64,000 bases of DNA from Tsukamurella ocularis (GCF_024807615.1 NZ_JANUCJ010000001.1:682001-746000); one strand, 5' to 3'. Positions 42,947 through 54,362 are shown, numbered from the stretch's first letter. Translations and numbers: made by a program. Notes: generated by a model from the sequence alone, not told the origin.

Positions 42947-44398
42947 ATGATTGTGAGTGCTCGCAACGAAACGCCGGCGCGAACCCCGACGACGGTTCCG
43001 ATCGCAGGCGAAGCCGCCTACCAGCTGGGCCTCGCGCGGCTTCGCGACAGCTACGGCGCCATCCCGCCGAACGCCCGGGTCCGTCTGGCCAAGAAGACCT
43101 CCAACCTGTTCCGGGCCCGCGCGGCCACGGACGCACCCGGACTCGACGTCTCCGGCCTCGCCTCGGTCATCTCCGTCGACCCCGAGGCACGGACCGCCGA
43201 CGTGGGCGGCATGTGCACGTACGAAGACCTCGTTACAGCGACGCTGCCCTTCGGCCTCGCCCCCACCGTCGTCCCACAGCTGAAGACCATCACCCTGGGC
43301 GGCGCGGTAAGCGGCATGGGCATCGAGTCGAGCTCGTTCCGGGCGGGACTTCCGCACGAGGCGGTGCTGTCGATGGACATTCTCACCGGCAGCGGAGAGG
43401 TAATCACCGCGACGCCGGGCGGGCCGGACGCGGAGCTCTTCTTCGGCTTCCCCAATTCGTACGGCACGCTGGGCTATTCGACGCGGCTGACAATCACTCT
43501 GGAGCCCGTCACGCGGTACGTGGAGCTGCGGCACGTGCGCTTCCACGCGCTGGACGACCTGCAGGAGGCGATGGCGGACATCGTCGATGCGCGGGAGTAC
43601 GACGGCGAGCCCGTCGACTACCTCGACGGGGTGGTCTTCTCCGCGGCGGAGTCGTACCTGGTCCTCGGCCGCAAGACCGACGAGCCCGGACCGCTCAGCG
43701 ACTACACGGGCCGGGAGATCTTCTACCGGTCGATCCAGCACGCCGACGGGGTGACGCGCGACCGACTGACCACACACGACTACCTGTGGCGCTGGGACAC
43801 GGACTGGTTCTGGTGCTCGCGCGCGTTCGGCGCCCAGAATCCGAAGATCCGCCGAGCATGGCCGAAACAGCTGCTGCGCAGCAGCTTCTACTGGAAGTTG
43901 GTGGCGCTGGATCGCCGATGGGACATCGGTGACAGGCTCGCCGCACGCAAGGGCGAGCCGCCCGGCGAGCGCGTGGTGCAGGACATCGAGGTGCACATCG
44001 ACGAGATGGTCGAGTTCCTCGAATGGTTCCTGGAAGAGATCCCCATCGAGCCGATCTGGCTGTGCCCGTTGCAGTTGCGTGACCCGCTGCCTACCGGTGC
44101 CGATCCGGACCGGCCGTGGCCGCTGTACCCGTTGGCACCTCGCGAGACCTACGTGAACGTCGGTTTCTGGTCCGCGGTCCCGAAGCAACCCGGTCAGATC
44201 GAGGGCCGGGCGAACCGCCTCATCGAGGAGAAGGTGTCGGAGCTCGGGGGGCACAAGTCCCTGTACTCCGAGGCCTTCTACGAGCGCGCCGAGTTCGACG
44301 AGCTCTACGGCGGAATCCACTTGGAGAAGTACAAGTCCCGCTACGACCCGGAGGATCGTCTGCTGGGGCTGTACGACAAGACAGTCAGGAGGCAGTGA
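42947..44398 (+). CDS. FAD-linked oxidoreductase, possible 10-methylene fatty acid reductase
   Basis: The 483-residue protein has an FAD_binding_4 domain (LASVISVDPEARTADVGGMC and PQLKTITLGGAVSGMGIESS at about 70-130) and a C-terminal substrate domain of the DHCR24 type. It is followed by a CFA-type methyltransferase with a 1-nt gap. In the known tmsA-tmsB/bfaA-bfaB systems, the same pair makes 10-methylstearic (tuberculostearic) acid: the methyltransferase adds a methylene and the flavoprotein reduces it. This pair is the Rv3719-Rv3720 position, a paralogue of that set, so the reaction is plausible but not proven. GTG 42953 is an alternative start. Confidence 0.85.
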   Translation: MIVSARNETPARTPTTVPIAGEAAYQLGLARLRDSYGAIPPNARVRLAKKTSNLFRARAATDAPGLDVSGLASVISVDPEARTADVGGMCTYEDLVTATLPFGLAPTVVPQLKTITLGGAVSGMGIESSSFRAGLPHEAVLSMDILTGSGEVITATPGGPDAELFFGFPNSYGTLGYSTRLTITLEPVTRYVELRHVRFHALDDLQEAMADIVDAREYDGEPVDYLDGVVFSAAESYLVLGRKTDEPGPLSDYTGREIFYRSIQHADGVTRDRLTTHDYLWRWDTDWFWCSRAFGAQNPKIRRAWPKQLLRSSFYWKLVALDRRWDIGDRLAARKGEPPGERVVQDIEVHIDEMVEFLEWFLEEIPIEPIWLCPLQLRDPLPTGADPDRPWPLYPLAPRETYVNVGFWSAVPKQPGQIEGRANRLIEEKVSELGGHKSLYSEAFYERAEFDELYGGIHLEKYKSRYDPEDRLLGLYDKTVRRQ

Positions 44399-44399
44399 A

Positions 44400-45701
44400 T
44401 TGACGCGATCCACTGAGCATCTCCCCAAGCTCAGCCTCGCCGAGATCATCGAGAAGGTGGCGGGCGGGAAGCTCGCCATCCGGGTGAAGGCCTACGACGG
44501 CTCGTCGGCCGGCCCGGACGATGCGCCGTACGGCCTCGACCTGCTCACCCCGCGCGGAACCACTTACCTAGCAACGGCACCCGGCGACATGGGTCTCGCC
44601 CGCGCCTACATCGCGGGCGACCTGGAGCTGACCGGCGCGCCTCCCGGCGATCCGTACGAGGCGCTGCGCGCGCTCTCGGACGACCTGCAGTTCGCCAAGC
44701 CGGGGCCCCGGTTGATCGCGCAGATCGCGCGGTCGGTGGGCGCGGAGCACATGATCCCGATCGCCCCGCCCCCGCAGGAAGCGATCCCGCGCTGGCGCCG
44801 GATCGCGGAGGGTCTGCGGCACAGCAAGACCCGCGACGCCGACGCGATCCACCACCACTACGACGTCTCCAACCGGTTCTACGAGCTGGTGCTCGGCCCG
44901 TCGATGACCTACACGTGCGCCTGCTACCCGGACGCCGATGCAACCCTCGAGGAGGCGCAGGAGAACAAGTACCGCCTCGTCTTCGAGAAGTTGCGTCTGA
45001 AGCCCGGCGACCGGCTGCTCGACGTCGGCTGCGGCTGGGGCGGCATGGTGCGCTACGCGGCCCGGCGCGGCGTGTACGCCATCGGCGCGACGCTGTCCAA
45101 AGAGCAGGCGGAGTGGGCGCAGGCCGCGATCGAGGCCGAAGGCCTCGGCGAGTTCGCCGAAGTGCGCTACAGCGACTACCGCGACGTGGCCGAGGGCGAC
45201 TTCGACGCGATCAGCTCCATCGGGCTCACCGAGCACATCGGCGTGCACAACTACCCGGCGTACTTCACGTCGCTGCGCGAGAAGCTGAAGACCGGTGGGC
45301 TGCTGCTGAATCACACGATCACGCGACACGACAACAAACTGTCGGGCAAGGGCGGCCAGTTCATCGACCGGTACGTCTTCCCCGACGGGGAGCTCACCGG
45401 CTCCGGCCGCGTGATCGCCGCGATCCAGGACATCGGCGGGATGGAGGTGCGACACGAGGAGAACCTCCGCGAGCACTACGCACTGACCCTCGCTGAATGG
45501 TGCAAGAACCTGGTCGACAATTGGGATGAGGCCGTCGCCGAGGTGGGCCTGGGCACCGCGCGTGTCTGGGGCCTGTACATGGCCGGCTCGCGACTCGGCT
45601 TCGAGCGCAACGTCGTCCAGCTGCACCAGGTGCTGGCGGTGAAGCTCGACGAGAAGGGCGGGGCCGGCGACCTGCCGCTGCGCCCTTGGTGGGACGCCTA
45701 G
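44400..45701 (+). CDS. CFA/mycolic-type SAM methyltransferase
   Basis: The 433-residue protein has an N-terminal lipid-binding part and the SAM motif LLDVGCGWGGMVRYAA (about residue 200), with IHHHYDVSNRFYELVLGPSMTYTCA-type sequence just before it, as in cyclopropane fatty-acid synthases. The active-site Tyr and acidic bicarbonate ligands of the family are in this region and in SSIGLTEHIGVHNY. The TTG start at 44400 follows AGGAGG. It is translated with the upstream flavoprotein and matches Rv3720 in place. The product may be cyclopropyl or 10-methyl branched fatty acid. Confidence 0.9.
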   Translation: MTRSTEHLPKLSLAEIIEKVAGGKLAIRVKAYDGSSAGPDDAPYGLDLLTPRGTTYLATAPGDMGLARAYIAGDLELTGAPPGDPYEALRALSDDLQFAKPGPRLIAQIARSVGAEHMIPIAPPPQEAIPRWRRIAEGLRHSKTRDADAIHHHYDVSNRFYELVLGPSMTYTCACYPDADATLEEAQENKYRLVFEKLRLKPGDRLLDVGCGWGGMVRYAARRGVYAIGATLSKEQAEWAQAAIEAEGLGEFAEVRYSDYRDVAEGDFDAISSIGLTEHIGVHNYPAYFTSLREKLKTGGLLLNHTITRHDNKLSGKGGQFIDRYVFPDGELTGSGRVIAAIQDIGGMEVRHEENLREHYALTLAEWCKNLVDNWDEAVAEVGLGTARVWGLYMAGSRLGFERNVVQLHQVLAVKLDEKGGAGDLPLRPWWDA

Positions 45702-45716
45702 CACCACACTCGACCC

Positions 45717-45748
45717 GGCGCTCGCCCCGATCAGATGGGGCGGGCGCC
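45717..45748. terminator. Convergent terminator, methyltransferase and dnaX
   Basis: GGCGCTCGCCCC (45717-45728) pairs with GGGGCGGGCGCC (45737-45748) with one G-T, around an 8-base loop. The right arm lies inside the last codons of dnaX, so the hairpin ends both transcripts. Confidence 0.7.
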
Positions 45749-48064
45749 GAGTTCGTTCTTGAGGAGCTCCAAGGCGATCTCGTCCGGGTCGCGGCGGGGG
45801 GCAGTAGTGCCGCCCGAAACGGCGTCCTCCCGGTGCGCCGCGTCGATCATCTCCTCCTCGGAGATCTCCTCGACCGGCGCCGGCTCGGGGTCCGGCTCGG
45901 GCGGGAGCGGGATGTCGTCGTGGTGCGATGGCGCGCGGTTCTCCCGGCCCGCCGGGCGCGGGTCCGGCCGCTGATCGCCTGCGCGGCTCCGCCGCTCGAA
46001 GGTGGGCGGCGCCTTGCGCGGCTCGCCCGACGGACGCTGCTGCTGTGCCGGCGCCGCGGAGGCGCCTTGCGGGCGGGCGCTGCCATCACCGACCTCCACG
46101 TTCCACTGCGTCCCGAAGACCTCGCGGACGGCGTCGCGCAGGTTGCCCACGTGCTGTTGATCGCTGAACCTGCTCAGGAGCGCGGGGATCGGCAGCGCGA
46201 GATGCAGGACGTCGCCGGCGAGGCCGAGCACCTGGACGTTCGGCATCAGCGCGAACGTCACCGTGCTGCGGTCCTTGACGGCCCGCAGGACCTTGGGCCA
46301 CGCCGTGCGGACCTCGTCCACGGACGGGCCCGACGGTGCCTGCGCCGCGGGGGCGACGGGCGCGGGCTCCGGCGCCGTAGCGGTCTCGGGTGCCGGAGGC
46401 GCAGGAGTAGGCGTCGGCTCAGCGGTAGCCGGCGGCACCGGCTCGGCCGCAACTGCCTGCGGGGCGGGCTCCGCGGCGCGCTCCGGCGCGACGGGGTCCG
46501 CGAGACGCGGAGGCGCAACAGCTTCCGGGTCCGGCTCGGGCCGGTGCAGTACGGGCTCGGATTCGACGGCGTGCGCGGGATCGGCCGTAGCGGCGGGCTC
46601 CGGCTCAGCCGCGACGGCGGGCTCCTGCTCAGCCGGAGTGGACGGCGGCGCGGGCTCCGCAGGCGCGGCGACCGCGGCGGGCGCGACCGGTTCCGGGGCG
46701 ACGGGCTCCGGCGCAGACGGTGCCGCCGGAGCAGGTGCAGACGCAGCGACCGGCGCCGACTCGGCCGGAGCCTCCGCCTGCCGCTGGCTCGGCCGGACGA
46801 AGCGGGACGGCGGACCGTCGGACGGCGGCGTGCTGCCAGTGGCAGGGCCCGGCGCACCCGGGACCGCGGCGGTCGCCGGCACGGAGGGCGCGGCACCGTC
46901 GACGGGCGCGCCCGCGGGGCGACGCTCCAGCGCCTCGATGCGCTGGAGCAGGGCGGCCTGCGAATCGTCCGCGGCGGGGAGCAGCATGCGCGCGCACATG
47001 ACCTCGAGCAGCAGGCGCGGCGAGGTGGCGCCGCGCATCTCGGCGAGCGAGGCGTGCGTGACCTCGGCGCAGCGCGTGAGGGTGGCGAGGCCGAGCTTCG
47101 CCGCCTCCCCGCGCATGGTCTCGAGCACGTCCTCCGGCACGTCGATGAGGCCGCGGTCGGCGGCGTCGGGGACGGTGTGCAGGAGGATCAGGTCGCGGAG
47201 GCGCTCCAGCAGGTCGGTGGCGAAGCGGCGGGGGTCGTGCCCGGCCTCCATCACCTTCTCGACGGCGCCGAAGAGCGCCGCGCCGTCGGCGGCGGCCAGC
47301 GCGTCGACCGCGGCGTCGATGAGCGCGGTGTCGGTGACCCCGAGCAGGCCGAGGGCGCGCTGGTAGGTGACGCCCTCCGGCCCGGCGCCGGCGAGCAGCT
47401 GATCCATGATCGACAGCGAGTCACGCGGCGAGCCACCGCCGGCGCGGATGACCAGCGGATACACCTGGGGCTCGACCGTAACGTGCTCGGCGCCCGTGAT
47501 CTTCTCCAGTAGCGGCCGCATCACGTTGGGCGCGAGCAGCCGGAACGGGTAGTGATGCGTGCGGGAGCGGATGGTGGTGAGGACCTTCTCCGGCTCCGTG
47601 GTGGCGAAGATGAAGATGAGGTGCTCCGGCGGCTCCTCCACGATCTTCAGCAGCGCGTTGAAGCCCTGCGGGGTGACCATGTGCGCCTCGTCGACGATGA
47701 AGACGCGGTAGCGCGACTCGGCAGGGGCGTAGAAGGCGCGGTCGCGCAGCTCACGAGCGTCGTCCACGCCGCCGTGGCTGGCGGCGTCCATCTCGGTGAC
47801 GTCGAGGTTGCCGGGCCCGCCCGGCGCGAGCGCGACGCAGGAGTTGCAGACGCCGCACGGCGTGCTGGTGGGACCCTGCTCGCAGTTCAAGGAGCGGGCC
47901 AGGATGCGGGCCGACGAGGTCTTGCCGCAGCCACGGGGGCCGGAGAACAGGTACGCGTGGTTCACGCGGCCCGAATCGAGCGCGGTGCTCAGCGGCTCGG
48001 TGACGTGCTCCTGCCCCACGACCTCGGCGAACGTCGCTGGACGGTACTTGCGGTAGAGAGCCAC
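45731..48064 (-). CDS. dnaX: DNA polymerase III subunits gamma/tau
   Basis: The 777-residue clamp-loader ATPase has Walker A SGPRGCGKTSS near residue 43, a zinc module with CGVCNSC, the Walker B/DEAH region FIVDEAHMV, and sensor 2 in GGGSPRDSLS. A domain III of about 110 residues is followed by an unusually long Pro/Ala/Glu-rich linker (about residues 390-600) and the C-terminal tau part that ends with ELLKNELGARPI. The GTG start at 48064 gives MALYRKYRP. There is no visible slippery frameshift signal that would make a short gamma. Confidence 0.96.
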   Translation of the reverse strand: MALYRKYRPATFAEVVGQEHVTEPLSTALDSGRVNHAYLFSGPRGCGKTSSARILARSLNCEQGPTSTPCGVCNSCVALAPGGPGNLDVTEMDAASHGGVDDARELRDRAFYAPAESRYRVFIVDEAHMVTPQGFNALLKIVEEPPEHLIFIFATTEPEKVLTTIRSRTHHYPFRLLAPNVMRPLLEKITGAEHVTVEPQVYPLVIRAGGGSPRDSLSIMDQLLAGAGPEGVTYQRALGLLGVTDTALIDAAVDALAAADGAALFGAVEKVMEAGHDPRRFATDLLERLRDLILLHTVPDAADRGLIDVPEDVLETMRGEAAKLGLATLTRCAEVTHASLAEMRGATSPRLLLEVMCARMLLPAADDSQAALLQRIEALERRPAGAPVDGAAPSVPATAAVPGAPGPATGSTPPSDGPPSRFVRPSQRQAEAPAESAPVAASAPAPAAPSAPEPVAPEPVAPAAVAAPAEPAPPSTPAEQEPAVAAEPEPAATADPAHAVESEPVLHRPEPDPEAVAPPRLADPVAPERAAEPAPQAVAAEPVPPATAEPTPTPAPPAPETATAPEPAPVAPAAQAPSGPSVDEVRTAWPKVLRAVKDRSTVTFALMPNVQVLGLAGDVLHLALPIPALLSRFSDQQHVGNLRDAVREVFGTQWNVEVGDGSARPQGASAAPAQQQRPSGEPRKAPPTFERRSRAGDQRPDPRPAGRENRAPSHHDDIPLPPEPDPEPAPVEEISEEEMIDAAHREDAVSGGTTAPRRDPDEIALELLKNELGARPI

Positions 48065-48153
48065 GGTGCCAGGCTACCGGCAGGGTCCGACAGCGTCGCA
48101 GCTCGCTCCGACCCCGTCCGCGCGCCCGGCGTGCGCCACGGGACGGGGATCCG

Positions 48154-48738
48154 TCACGGCCGCTTCTCCCCCTGCGGCGGGATCGCCGAGAACTGGCCCG
48201 ACGGGTGCGGCGGGTCGACCGGGAACTGGCCCGTCGGATGGGGCGGCACCGCGGGGAACTGCCCCGTCGGGTACGGGAGCGGCGGCGCGAACCGCCCCGG
48301 TCCGGGACCCGGGATCGGCGGCGGGAGCGGGCGGCCCCCGCCGAGCCGGTCGGCGAAGGAGAGCGCGAGAAGCATGCACAGCGCGACGAACAGCACCAGG
48401 ACATAGGCCGGGTGCACCTGCACCGCGACGAGCCCCAGCAGCATGAGCACACCCCAGATGCAGCAGCTGGCGACGCGGGCCGGAAGCGACCCGCGCGCGA
48501 CGAAGACCGCGAGCCCGATGAGCGGCACGAACAAGAGCGCCACCTGGATCAGTGTGGGCGCCAGCAGGATGAACATCATCCCGCCGAGACCCAGGTCGTT
48601 CTCGTAGTCGCTCCCCATCGACGAGTACGACGCCATCCACCAGATGACCAGCCCCACCAGGGTCAGGGCGGCCATGACCGCCTGGATCAGTGCGAGCGCG
48701 CGGTGGATGCGCGGAACCGGTACTGCGTTCGGATACAT
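48154..48738 (-). CDS. Membrane protein with PxGQFP repeats
   Basis: The 194-residue protein has four membrane segments (IQAVMAALTLVGLVIWW, FILLAPTLIQVALLFVPLIG, SCCIWGVLMLLGLVAVQV and AYVLVLFVALCMLLALSF) and a cytoplasmic C-terminal tail made of three near-identical repeats of about 11 residues with consensus PTGQFPxxPPH. GGGGGAGGG lies before the ATG at 48738. The function is unknown. Such tails often bind partner proteins or the cell-envelope machinery. It has no operon partner on its strand except dnaX downstream. Confidence 0.8.
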   Translation of the reverse strand: MYPNAVPVPRIHRALALIQAVMAALTLVGLVIWWMASYSSMGSDYENDLGLGGMMFILLAPTLIQVALLFVPLIGLAVFVARGSLPARVASCCIWGVLMLLGLVAVQVHPAYVLVLFVALCMLLALSFADRLGGGRPLPPPIPGPGPGRFAPPLPYPTGQFPAVPPHPTGQFPVDPPHPSGQFSAIPPQGEKRP

Positions 48739-48818
48739 GTGGGCCCTCCCCCTCGACGTTTGCGTCTGCACCCACGGTAGCGGGCGCACCGTCGGCGGAG
48801 AAGGGCGAAAGCCGAGCT

Positions 48819-48848
48819 CGGCGGCCCGGGAACCGATCCGGGCCGCCG
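48819..48848 (-). terminator. Terminator downstream of phoA
   Basis: CGGCGGCCCGG (48819-48829) pairs perfectly with CCGGGCCGCCG (48838-48848) around an 8-base loop. It is 18 nt beyond the phoA stop and lies between same-strand genes. Confidence 0.7.
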
Positions 48849-48866
48849 CTCAACGGACTACTACTT

Positions 48867-50336
48867 CTACTTCTTGTCGCGGTCCAGGCCGAGAACATCC
48901 GTGATGTAGAAGAACGGGTCGGTCTGGTCGGTGAGCCCCACGACGTTCGCGGAGCCGGGACCGTACGCGGCGATGCGGACCTGGCCGCCGGTGTGCTGCT
49001 CCTCGCCCGGCTCGAGTGAGGTGCCGTAGTTGACGGTGAGCAGACCGCCGTCCTTGGTGTTCAGCGTGCGGGTCAGGCCGGGCGTGACGGTGCCCGCCTC
49101 GATGATCTGGCTGGTGTGCGCGTGATCGCCGGTCACGATGACGAGGGTGTCCTTGTCCTGCTTGGCGAACTCGAGCGCCGCGGACACCGCCTCGGAGAGC
49201 TGGACCGTCTCGCCGATCTGGCCGCAGGGATCGGCGTCGTGGTTGGCCTTGTCGACGGAGCCGGACTCCACCTGGAGGAAGAAGCCCTTGTCGCCCTTGA
49301 GCAGGTCGATGGCCTTCTTCGTCATCGACACGAGCTTCGGGGTGGCACCGAAGGCGGGGTTGGGCGCGCAGGTGACGGCGGGCTCCCGACCGCCGTCCTT
49401 AGTGGCGGTGGCCTTGTCCCACAGGCGCGGGAGGTTGCCGTCGGCGAAGACGCCGAGCACCGGCTTGTCCTGGTTCGCGGTGGAGATCGCGTCGAGTTCG
49501 GAGCCCGACCGCACGATCTGGTAGCCGCGCTCCTTGGCCTGCGCCTCGAGCGTCTTGTCCCGGTACTCGCCGGCGGTCGCGGTCTCCTGGAAGGTCTTCC
49601 AGCCGCCGCCGAGGGTGACATCGGCGCGAGCGGCGATCAGCTGCTCGGTGATCGACCCGAGTCCGCCGGTGTCCAGCGCGTCCGAGCTGCACTTCTCCTT
49701 GGTGGCGACGGGGCCGTAGCACTTGCGCTGGGCGACGTGCGCAACCTGCACCGCTGGGGTGGCGTCCTGCAGCTCAGTGGTGGTGACGTTGCCGGTCTTG
49801 CGGCCGTTGGCCCTGGCGATCTCGAGGATGGAGCGCTGCGGCTTGCCGTTCACGTCGACGCCGACGGCGCCGTTGTAGGTCTTGGTGCCGGTGGACCACG
49901 CCGTGCCGGATGCGGCGGAATCAGTGGTGTAGTCGGGCTTCTTCGTCGTCTTGTCCAGCGCGTACGTGGTGTAGTCGCCCGACAGCGGCAGCTCGTCGAT
50001 GCCGGGGATCTTCCCGCCGGCACCCCACTGGTAGTCCCGTGCGAGGGTGAGCTCCTGGTTGGCGGTGCCGTCGCCGATCACGAGGATCACGTTCTTGGCC
50101 GTGGACCGCTGGATGGACTCGGCAATGGCCTGTGTCTGGTCGCCGACGAGGCGCTTGGCGCCACCGTGCGTGGTGATGTCGCCGGCGGCCTGGCGCTTGA
50201 TCTCCACCCTGGAGGCGGTATCGCCGGACGCACCGGGGCCACCGTCGTTGCTGCCGCACGCGCCGACCACGCCGAGAACCGCCACCGCACTGACGGCCAG
50301 CGCCGTCCGGGCCTTACCCCTACCGAGATTCGTCAT
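48867..50336 (-). CDS. phoA: Alkaline phosphatase lipoprotein
   Basis: The 489-residue secreted phosphomonoesterase has an N-terminal signal with lipobox VGACGSN, the active-site serine in [14 protein letters not shown], and metal ligands in [32 protein letters not shown] and [10 protein letters not shown]. It releases phosphate from organic esters at the cell surface. The ATG at 50336 begins [15 protein letters not shown]; ten upstream codons are excluded. PHO-box repeats lie just upstream, so induction by phosphate starvation through PhoP/SenX3-RegX3-type regulators is probable. Confidence 0.95.
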   Translation of the reverse strand: MTNLGRGKARTALAVSAVAVLGVVGACGSNDGGPGASGDTASRVEIKRQAAGDITTHGGAKRLVGDQTQAIAESIQRSTAKNVILVIGDGTANQELTLARDYQWGAGGKIPGIDELPLSGDYTTYALDKTTKKPDYTTDSAASGTAWSTGTKTYNGAVGVDVNGKPQRSILEIARANGRKTGNVTTTELQDATPAVQVAHVAQRKCYGPVATKEKCSSDALDTGGLGSITEQLIAARADVTLGGGWKTFQETATAGEYRDKTLEAQAKERGYQIVRSGSELDAISTANQDKPVLGVFADGNLPRLWDKATATKDGGREPAVTCAPNPAFGATPKLVSMTKKAIDLLKGDKGFFLQVESGSVDKANHDADPCGQIGETVQLSEAVSAALEFAKQDKDTLVIVTGDHAHTSQIIEAGTVTPGLTRTLNTKDGGLLTVNYGTSLEPGEEQHTGGQVRIAAYGPGSANVVGLTDQTDPFFYITDVLGLDRDKK

Positions 50337-50353
50337 GACTGCAGCGAAACATG

Positions 50354-50386
50354 CGCATGTGAACATATCTCCATGCGCGGGTGAAC
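50354..50386 (-). promoter_or_regulatory. PHO box upstream of phoA
   Basis: On the minus strand GTTCACCCGCG (50386-50376) and GTTCACATGCG (50364-50354) are direct repeats 22 nt apart, that is two 11-base units with one degenerate unit between. They match the actinobacterial PHO-box pattern G(G/T)TCAYYYR(G/C)G. The site ends 18 nt before the phoA start. Confidence 0.65.
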
Positions 50387-50401
50387 TCCCCGTGATCGCG
50401 G

Positions 50402-51625
50402 CTAGCGAACCCGCTCGGCGCGCCCGATCATCGCCTGCGCGAGCGCCGAGCCGAACAACAGCCCGAGCGCGAGGGCACAGATCACGGCCGCGACGTCCAC
50501 GACGGTGCGCGCACCCTGTTCAGGATCGATCCCCACCGATGTGACGGAGAGCAGCCCGAGGCTGCCTGGCACGAGCACCCAGAACGCAGGCAGGAAGACC
50601 ACCAGGCGCGGGAGCTGCGGCCGCACGTAGGCGACCAGCGAGGCACCGAGACTGCCCGCGATCGCCCCGAGGAAGCCGCCGAGCACGGCACCGGAGACGT
50701 GCTGCCCGGCGAGCTGCGCCCCGAACGCGGCCGCCACCACCAGGCCGATCGCCGGGAACAGCCGCATCGACGCGCCCTCGTTGAGGCACACGCCCACGCA
50801 GATCAGAGCAAGCCCGACAGGCGGCCCCCACCAGCCGAGTTGGTTCACCCGCTCGTTGACCATCAGCTCCGGTCCGACGCCCAGTGCGGTGGTCGCGGCG
50901 AGGATGCCGAGCGAGAACATCAGCAACTGGACGGTCCCGAAGGTGAGGCGGGCGCTGCCCGCGACCATCGCACCGGCGGCGAGCTCCGACATCCCTGTCA
51001 CCATCAGCGCGCCGGGGAGGAGCACCGCGAGCGGCGCGAGGAGGGTGCGCAGCGGACCGTCGAGCCAGCCCGCCTGCGCGGCGGCGAAGACCCCCGCGCC
51101 CACCGTGAATGCCGCGATCGTAGGCAGCAGCGTCGCGGCGAGCCGCACCCGCCCGGCGAGCTTGACCAGCAGCATCACGACGACTCCGCCGATCGCCGCG
51201 GCCGCGATGTTGGGCCACCCGGGCTGTAGCAGCATCGCGATGCCGATGGCGATCACCGGCCACGAGACGTCCTGCACCCACTGCGGGTAGTGGTGCGGCA
51301 GCGAGCGCAGGGTGCCGAGTCGCGCGAAGGCCTCATCGACGGAGAGCGTCCGCGCGACGAGGCCGCGGCGCACGTCGGCGACGACGGCCGACTGGTCGAG
51401 CCGCATCGGTCCGTCGACGGACTCGAAAGTGGCGGCAGCCCCCGGCTCGAGGCCCAGCGTGAGCCCGGTGGGGGTCGCGCCGATCTGCGCGAGCGGATGC
51501 CCCATCGCGGTGGCGACGCTCTTGAGCTCGTCCTCCACTTCGTGCACGGGCTGGCCGCCCGCGATCATCGCGGCGCCGAGGTAGGCGAGCAGGCGACGGT
51601 CGTCGGCGACCCGGTCAGGCTGCAC
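50402..51625 (-). CDS. ThrE-type threonine/serine exporter family protein
   Basis: The 407-residue protein has a soluble N-terminal part (residues 1-115, with [20 protein letters not shown] and a Thr/Gly stretch) and ten membrane segments in a ThrE/DUF1212-DUF3815 arrangement. In Corynebacterium ThrE exports threonine and serine. The GTG start at 51625 overlaps the end of the upstream glycosyltransferase by 11 bp, so the two may be one transcript. The substrate here is by family only. Confidence 0.88.
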   Translation of the reverse strand: MQPDRVADDRRLLAYLGAAMIAGGQPVHEVEDELKSVATAMGHPLAQIGATPTGLTLGLEPGAAATFESVDGPMRLDQSAVVADVRRGLVARTLSVDEAFARLGTLRSLPHHYPQWVQDVSWPVIAIGIAMLLQPGWPNIAAAAIGGVVVMLLVKLAGRVRLAATLLPTIAAFTVGAGVFAAAQAGWLDGPLRTLLAPLAVLLPGALMVTGMSELAAGAMVAGSARLTFGTVQLLMFSLGILAATTALGVGPELMVNERVNQLGWWGPPVGLALICVGVCLNEGASMRLFPAIGLVVAAAFGAQLAGQHVSGAVLGGFLGAIAGSLGASLVAYVRPQLPRLVVFLPAFWVLVPGSLGLLSVTSVGIDPEQGARTVVDVAAVICALALGLLFGSALAQAMIGRAERVR

Positions 51626-52919
51626 GGCCGGCCGGCTCCACGCTCGCAGGCACAGACCCCTCCGTGCTCCGGAGGTACCAGGCCGACCCGATCAGGGTGG
51701 CGACGAAGATCCACACGTAGACCCCGCCCCCCAGGGCCTTGAGCACCGGGTTGCCCACCGGTCGCAGGAAGATGCCGATCGCGTAGGTGTCGTGGACGTC
51801 GTCGACGCCCGTCGGCTGCAGCGTCGGGAAGTAGGTGACCCAGATGAAGGTCGCCGCGACGAGCCCGGCCGCCGCGACCAGCGCAGGCACCCGCCGGCGC
51901 GGGTCGTCAGTGAGCATCGCCAGGGCGAGGAGGAGAACCAGTAGCGGCACGATCCACACCCAGTGATGCCCCCACGAGAAGGGCGAGACCGCGCAGGCGG
52001 TGAGCCCGACGACGGTGACCGCCAGCAGGATCACGCCGCGCCGGTACGCCCACGCCGCGACCGCGAGCCCGGCGAGTGCGGCCGGCACTGCGACCGCGAG
52101 CCACAGGACCGTCGACGGCTTCTCGGCGTTGGTCAGGTAGGCGATGAGGCCGTTGATGGACTGGTTGCCGACCTGGTTGGGCTCGCCCACGCGGTTCGCG
52201 TCGAGGAACGTGCCGGACCAGTACTTCCACGACTCCTGCGGGATCACGAGGAAGCCGATCACGACGGTGCCGGCCAGGGTGAGCAGGGCGGTGCGGGCCT
52301 CGCGCCACTGCCGCGTGACCACGAGGTAGGCGAGGAAGAACAGCGGGGTGAGCTTGATGCCGGCGGCGATGCCGATGCTGAAGCCCTTGAACCGCGACCC
52401 CGCGGGCCGGCCGAGGTCCCACAGCAGGAGCAGCATGAGGAAGACGTTGATCTGGCCGAACCACAGCGTGGTGCGGACGGGCTCGAGCACCGTCGCCACC
52501 AGCGTCAGGCAGATCGCCGCGAACCACACCCGCCCGTCACGGACGAAGCCGACGAGCCGGAGCGCGATGAGGATGCAGGCGAGCAGCGCGAGCATCACGG
52601 CGATCGACCACACCCACCGCAGCACGTCGGTCGACATCCAGCTGAGCGGCACGAAGAGCACGCCGGCGAACGGGGTGTAGGTGAAGGGCAGGATCTCGTT
52701 GAGCAGCGGACCGTCGTACAGCCCGTCGCCCCCGTGCGCGACGATCTCGCCGCCCTTGCGGTAGACCTCGGCGTCGATCTGATTGTGGAACAGCCCGTAC
52801 ATCGGCGTGGAGAACGGGATCCGGACGAACTGCTGCCAGACGGCGACGCCCGCGGACACCGCGAAGAGGGCCAGCACCCACCACTGCCGGGGGAACCGCC
52901 GGCTGTTCTCGTCCGCCAC
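51615..52919 (-). CDS. GT87 family polyprenyl-phosphate mannosyltransferase
   Basis: The 434-residue integral membrane protein has about ten membrane segments. The first extracytoplasmic loop holds IDAEVYRKGGEIVAHGGDGLYDG and FTYTPFAG, motifs of the DUF2029/GT87 family that add alpha-1,2-mannose to lipomannan and related glycans in mycobacteria. FGQINVFLMLLLLWDLG and SFSWGHHWVWIVP-type segments are also typical. The acceptor is not known here. It is upstream of the ThrE-type gene and downstream of aspartate aminotransferase on the same strand. Confidence 0.88.
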   Translation of the reverse strand: MADENSRRFPRQWWVLALFAVSAGVAVWQQFVRIPFSTPMYGLFHNQIDAEVYRKGGEIVAHGGDGLYDGPLLNEILPFTYTPFAGVLFVPLSWMSTDVLRWVWSIAVMLALLACILIALRLVGFVRDGRVWFAAICLTLVATVLEPVRTTLWFGQINVFLMLLLLWDLGRPAGSRFKGFSIGIAAGIKLTPLFFLAYLVVTRQWREARTALLTLAGTVVIGFLVIPQESWKYWSGTFLDANRVGEPNQVGNQSINGLIAYLTNAEKPSTVLWLAVAVPAALAGLAVAAWAYRRGVILLAVTVVGLTACAVSPFSWGHHWVWIVPLLVLLLALAMLTDDPRRRVPALVAAAGLVAATFIWVTYFPTLQPTGVDDVHDTYAIGIFLRPVGNPVLKALGGGVYVWIFVATLIGSAWYLRSTEGSVPASVEPAGRAA

Positions 52920-52949
52920 CGGCGCGATCCTCCTGCTCAGGCGCGGCCC

Positions 52950-54359
<1,410 letters not shown>

Positions 54360-54362
<3 letters not shown>

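Noticed and set aside
42812-44479. Upstream extension of the SRPBCC frame at 42362-42811 to about 705 codons
   Set aside because: The extension is antisense to the FAD oxidoreductase; the TTG start with AGAGGA gives the family size.
45686-47512. Long plus frame opposite dnaX
   Set aside because: Antisense shadow of the Pro/Ala-rich dnaX linker.
45731-48064. Programmed frameshift in dnaX to make a short gamma subunit
   Set aside because: No A-rich slippery sequence with a following hairpin is visible; actinobacteria generally make one product.
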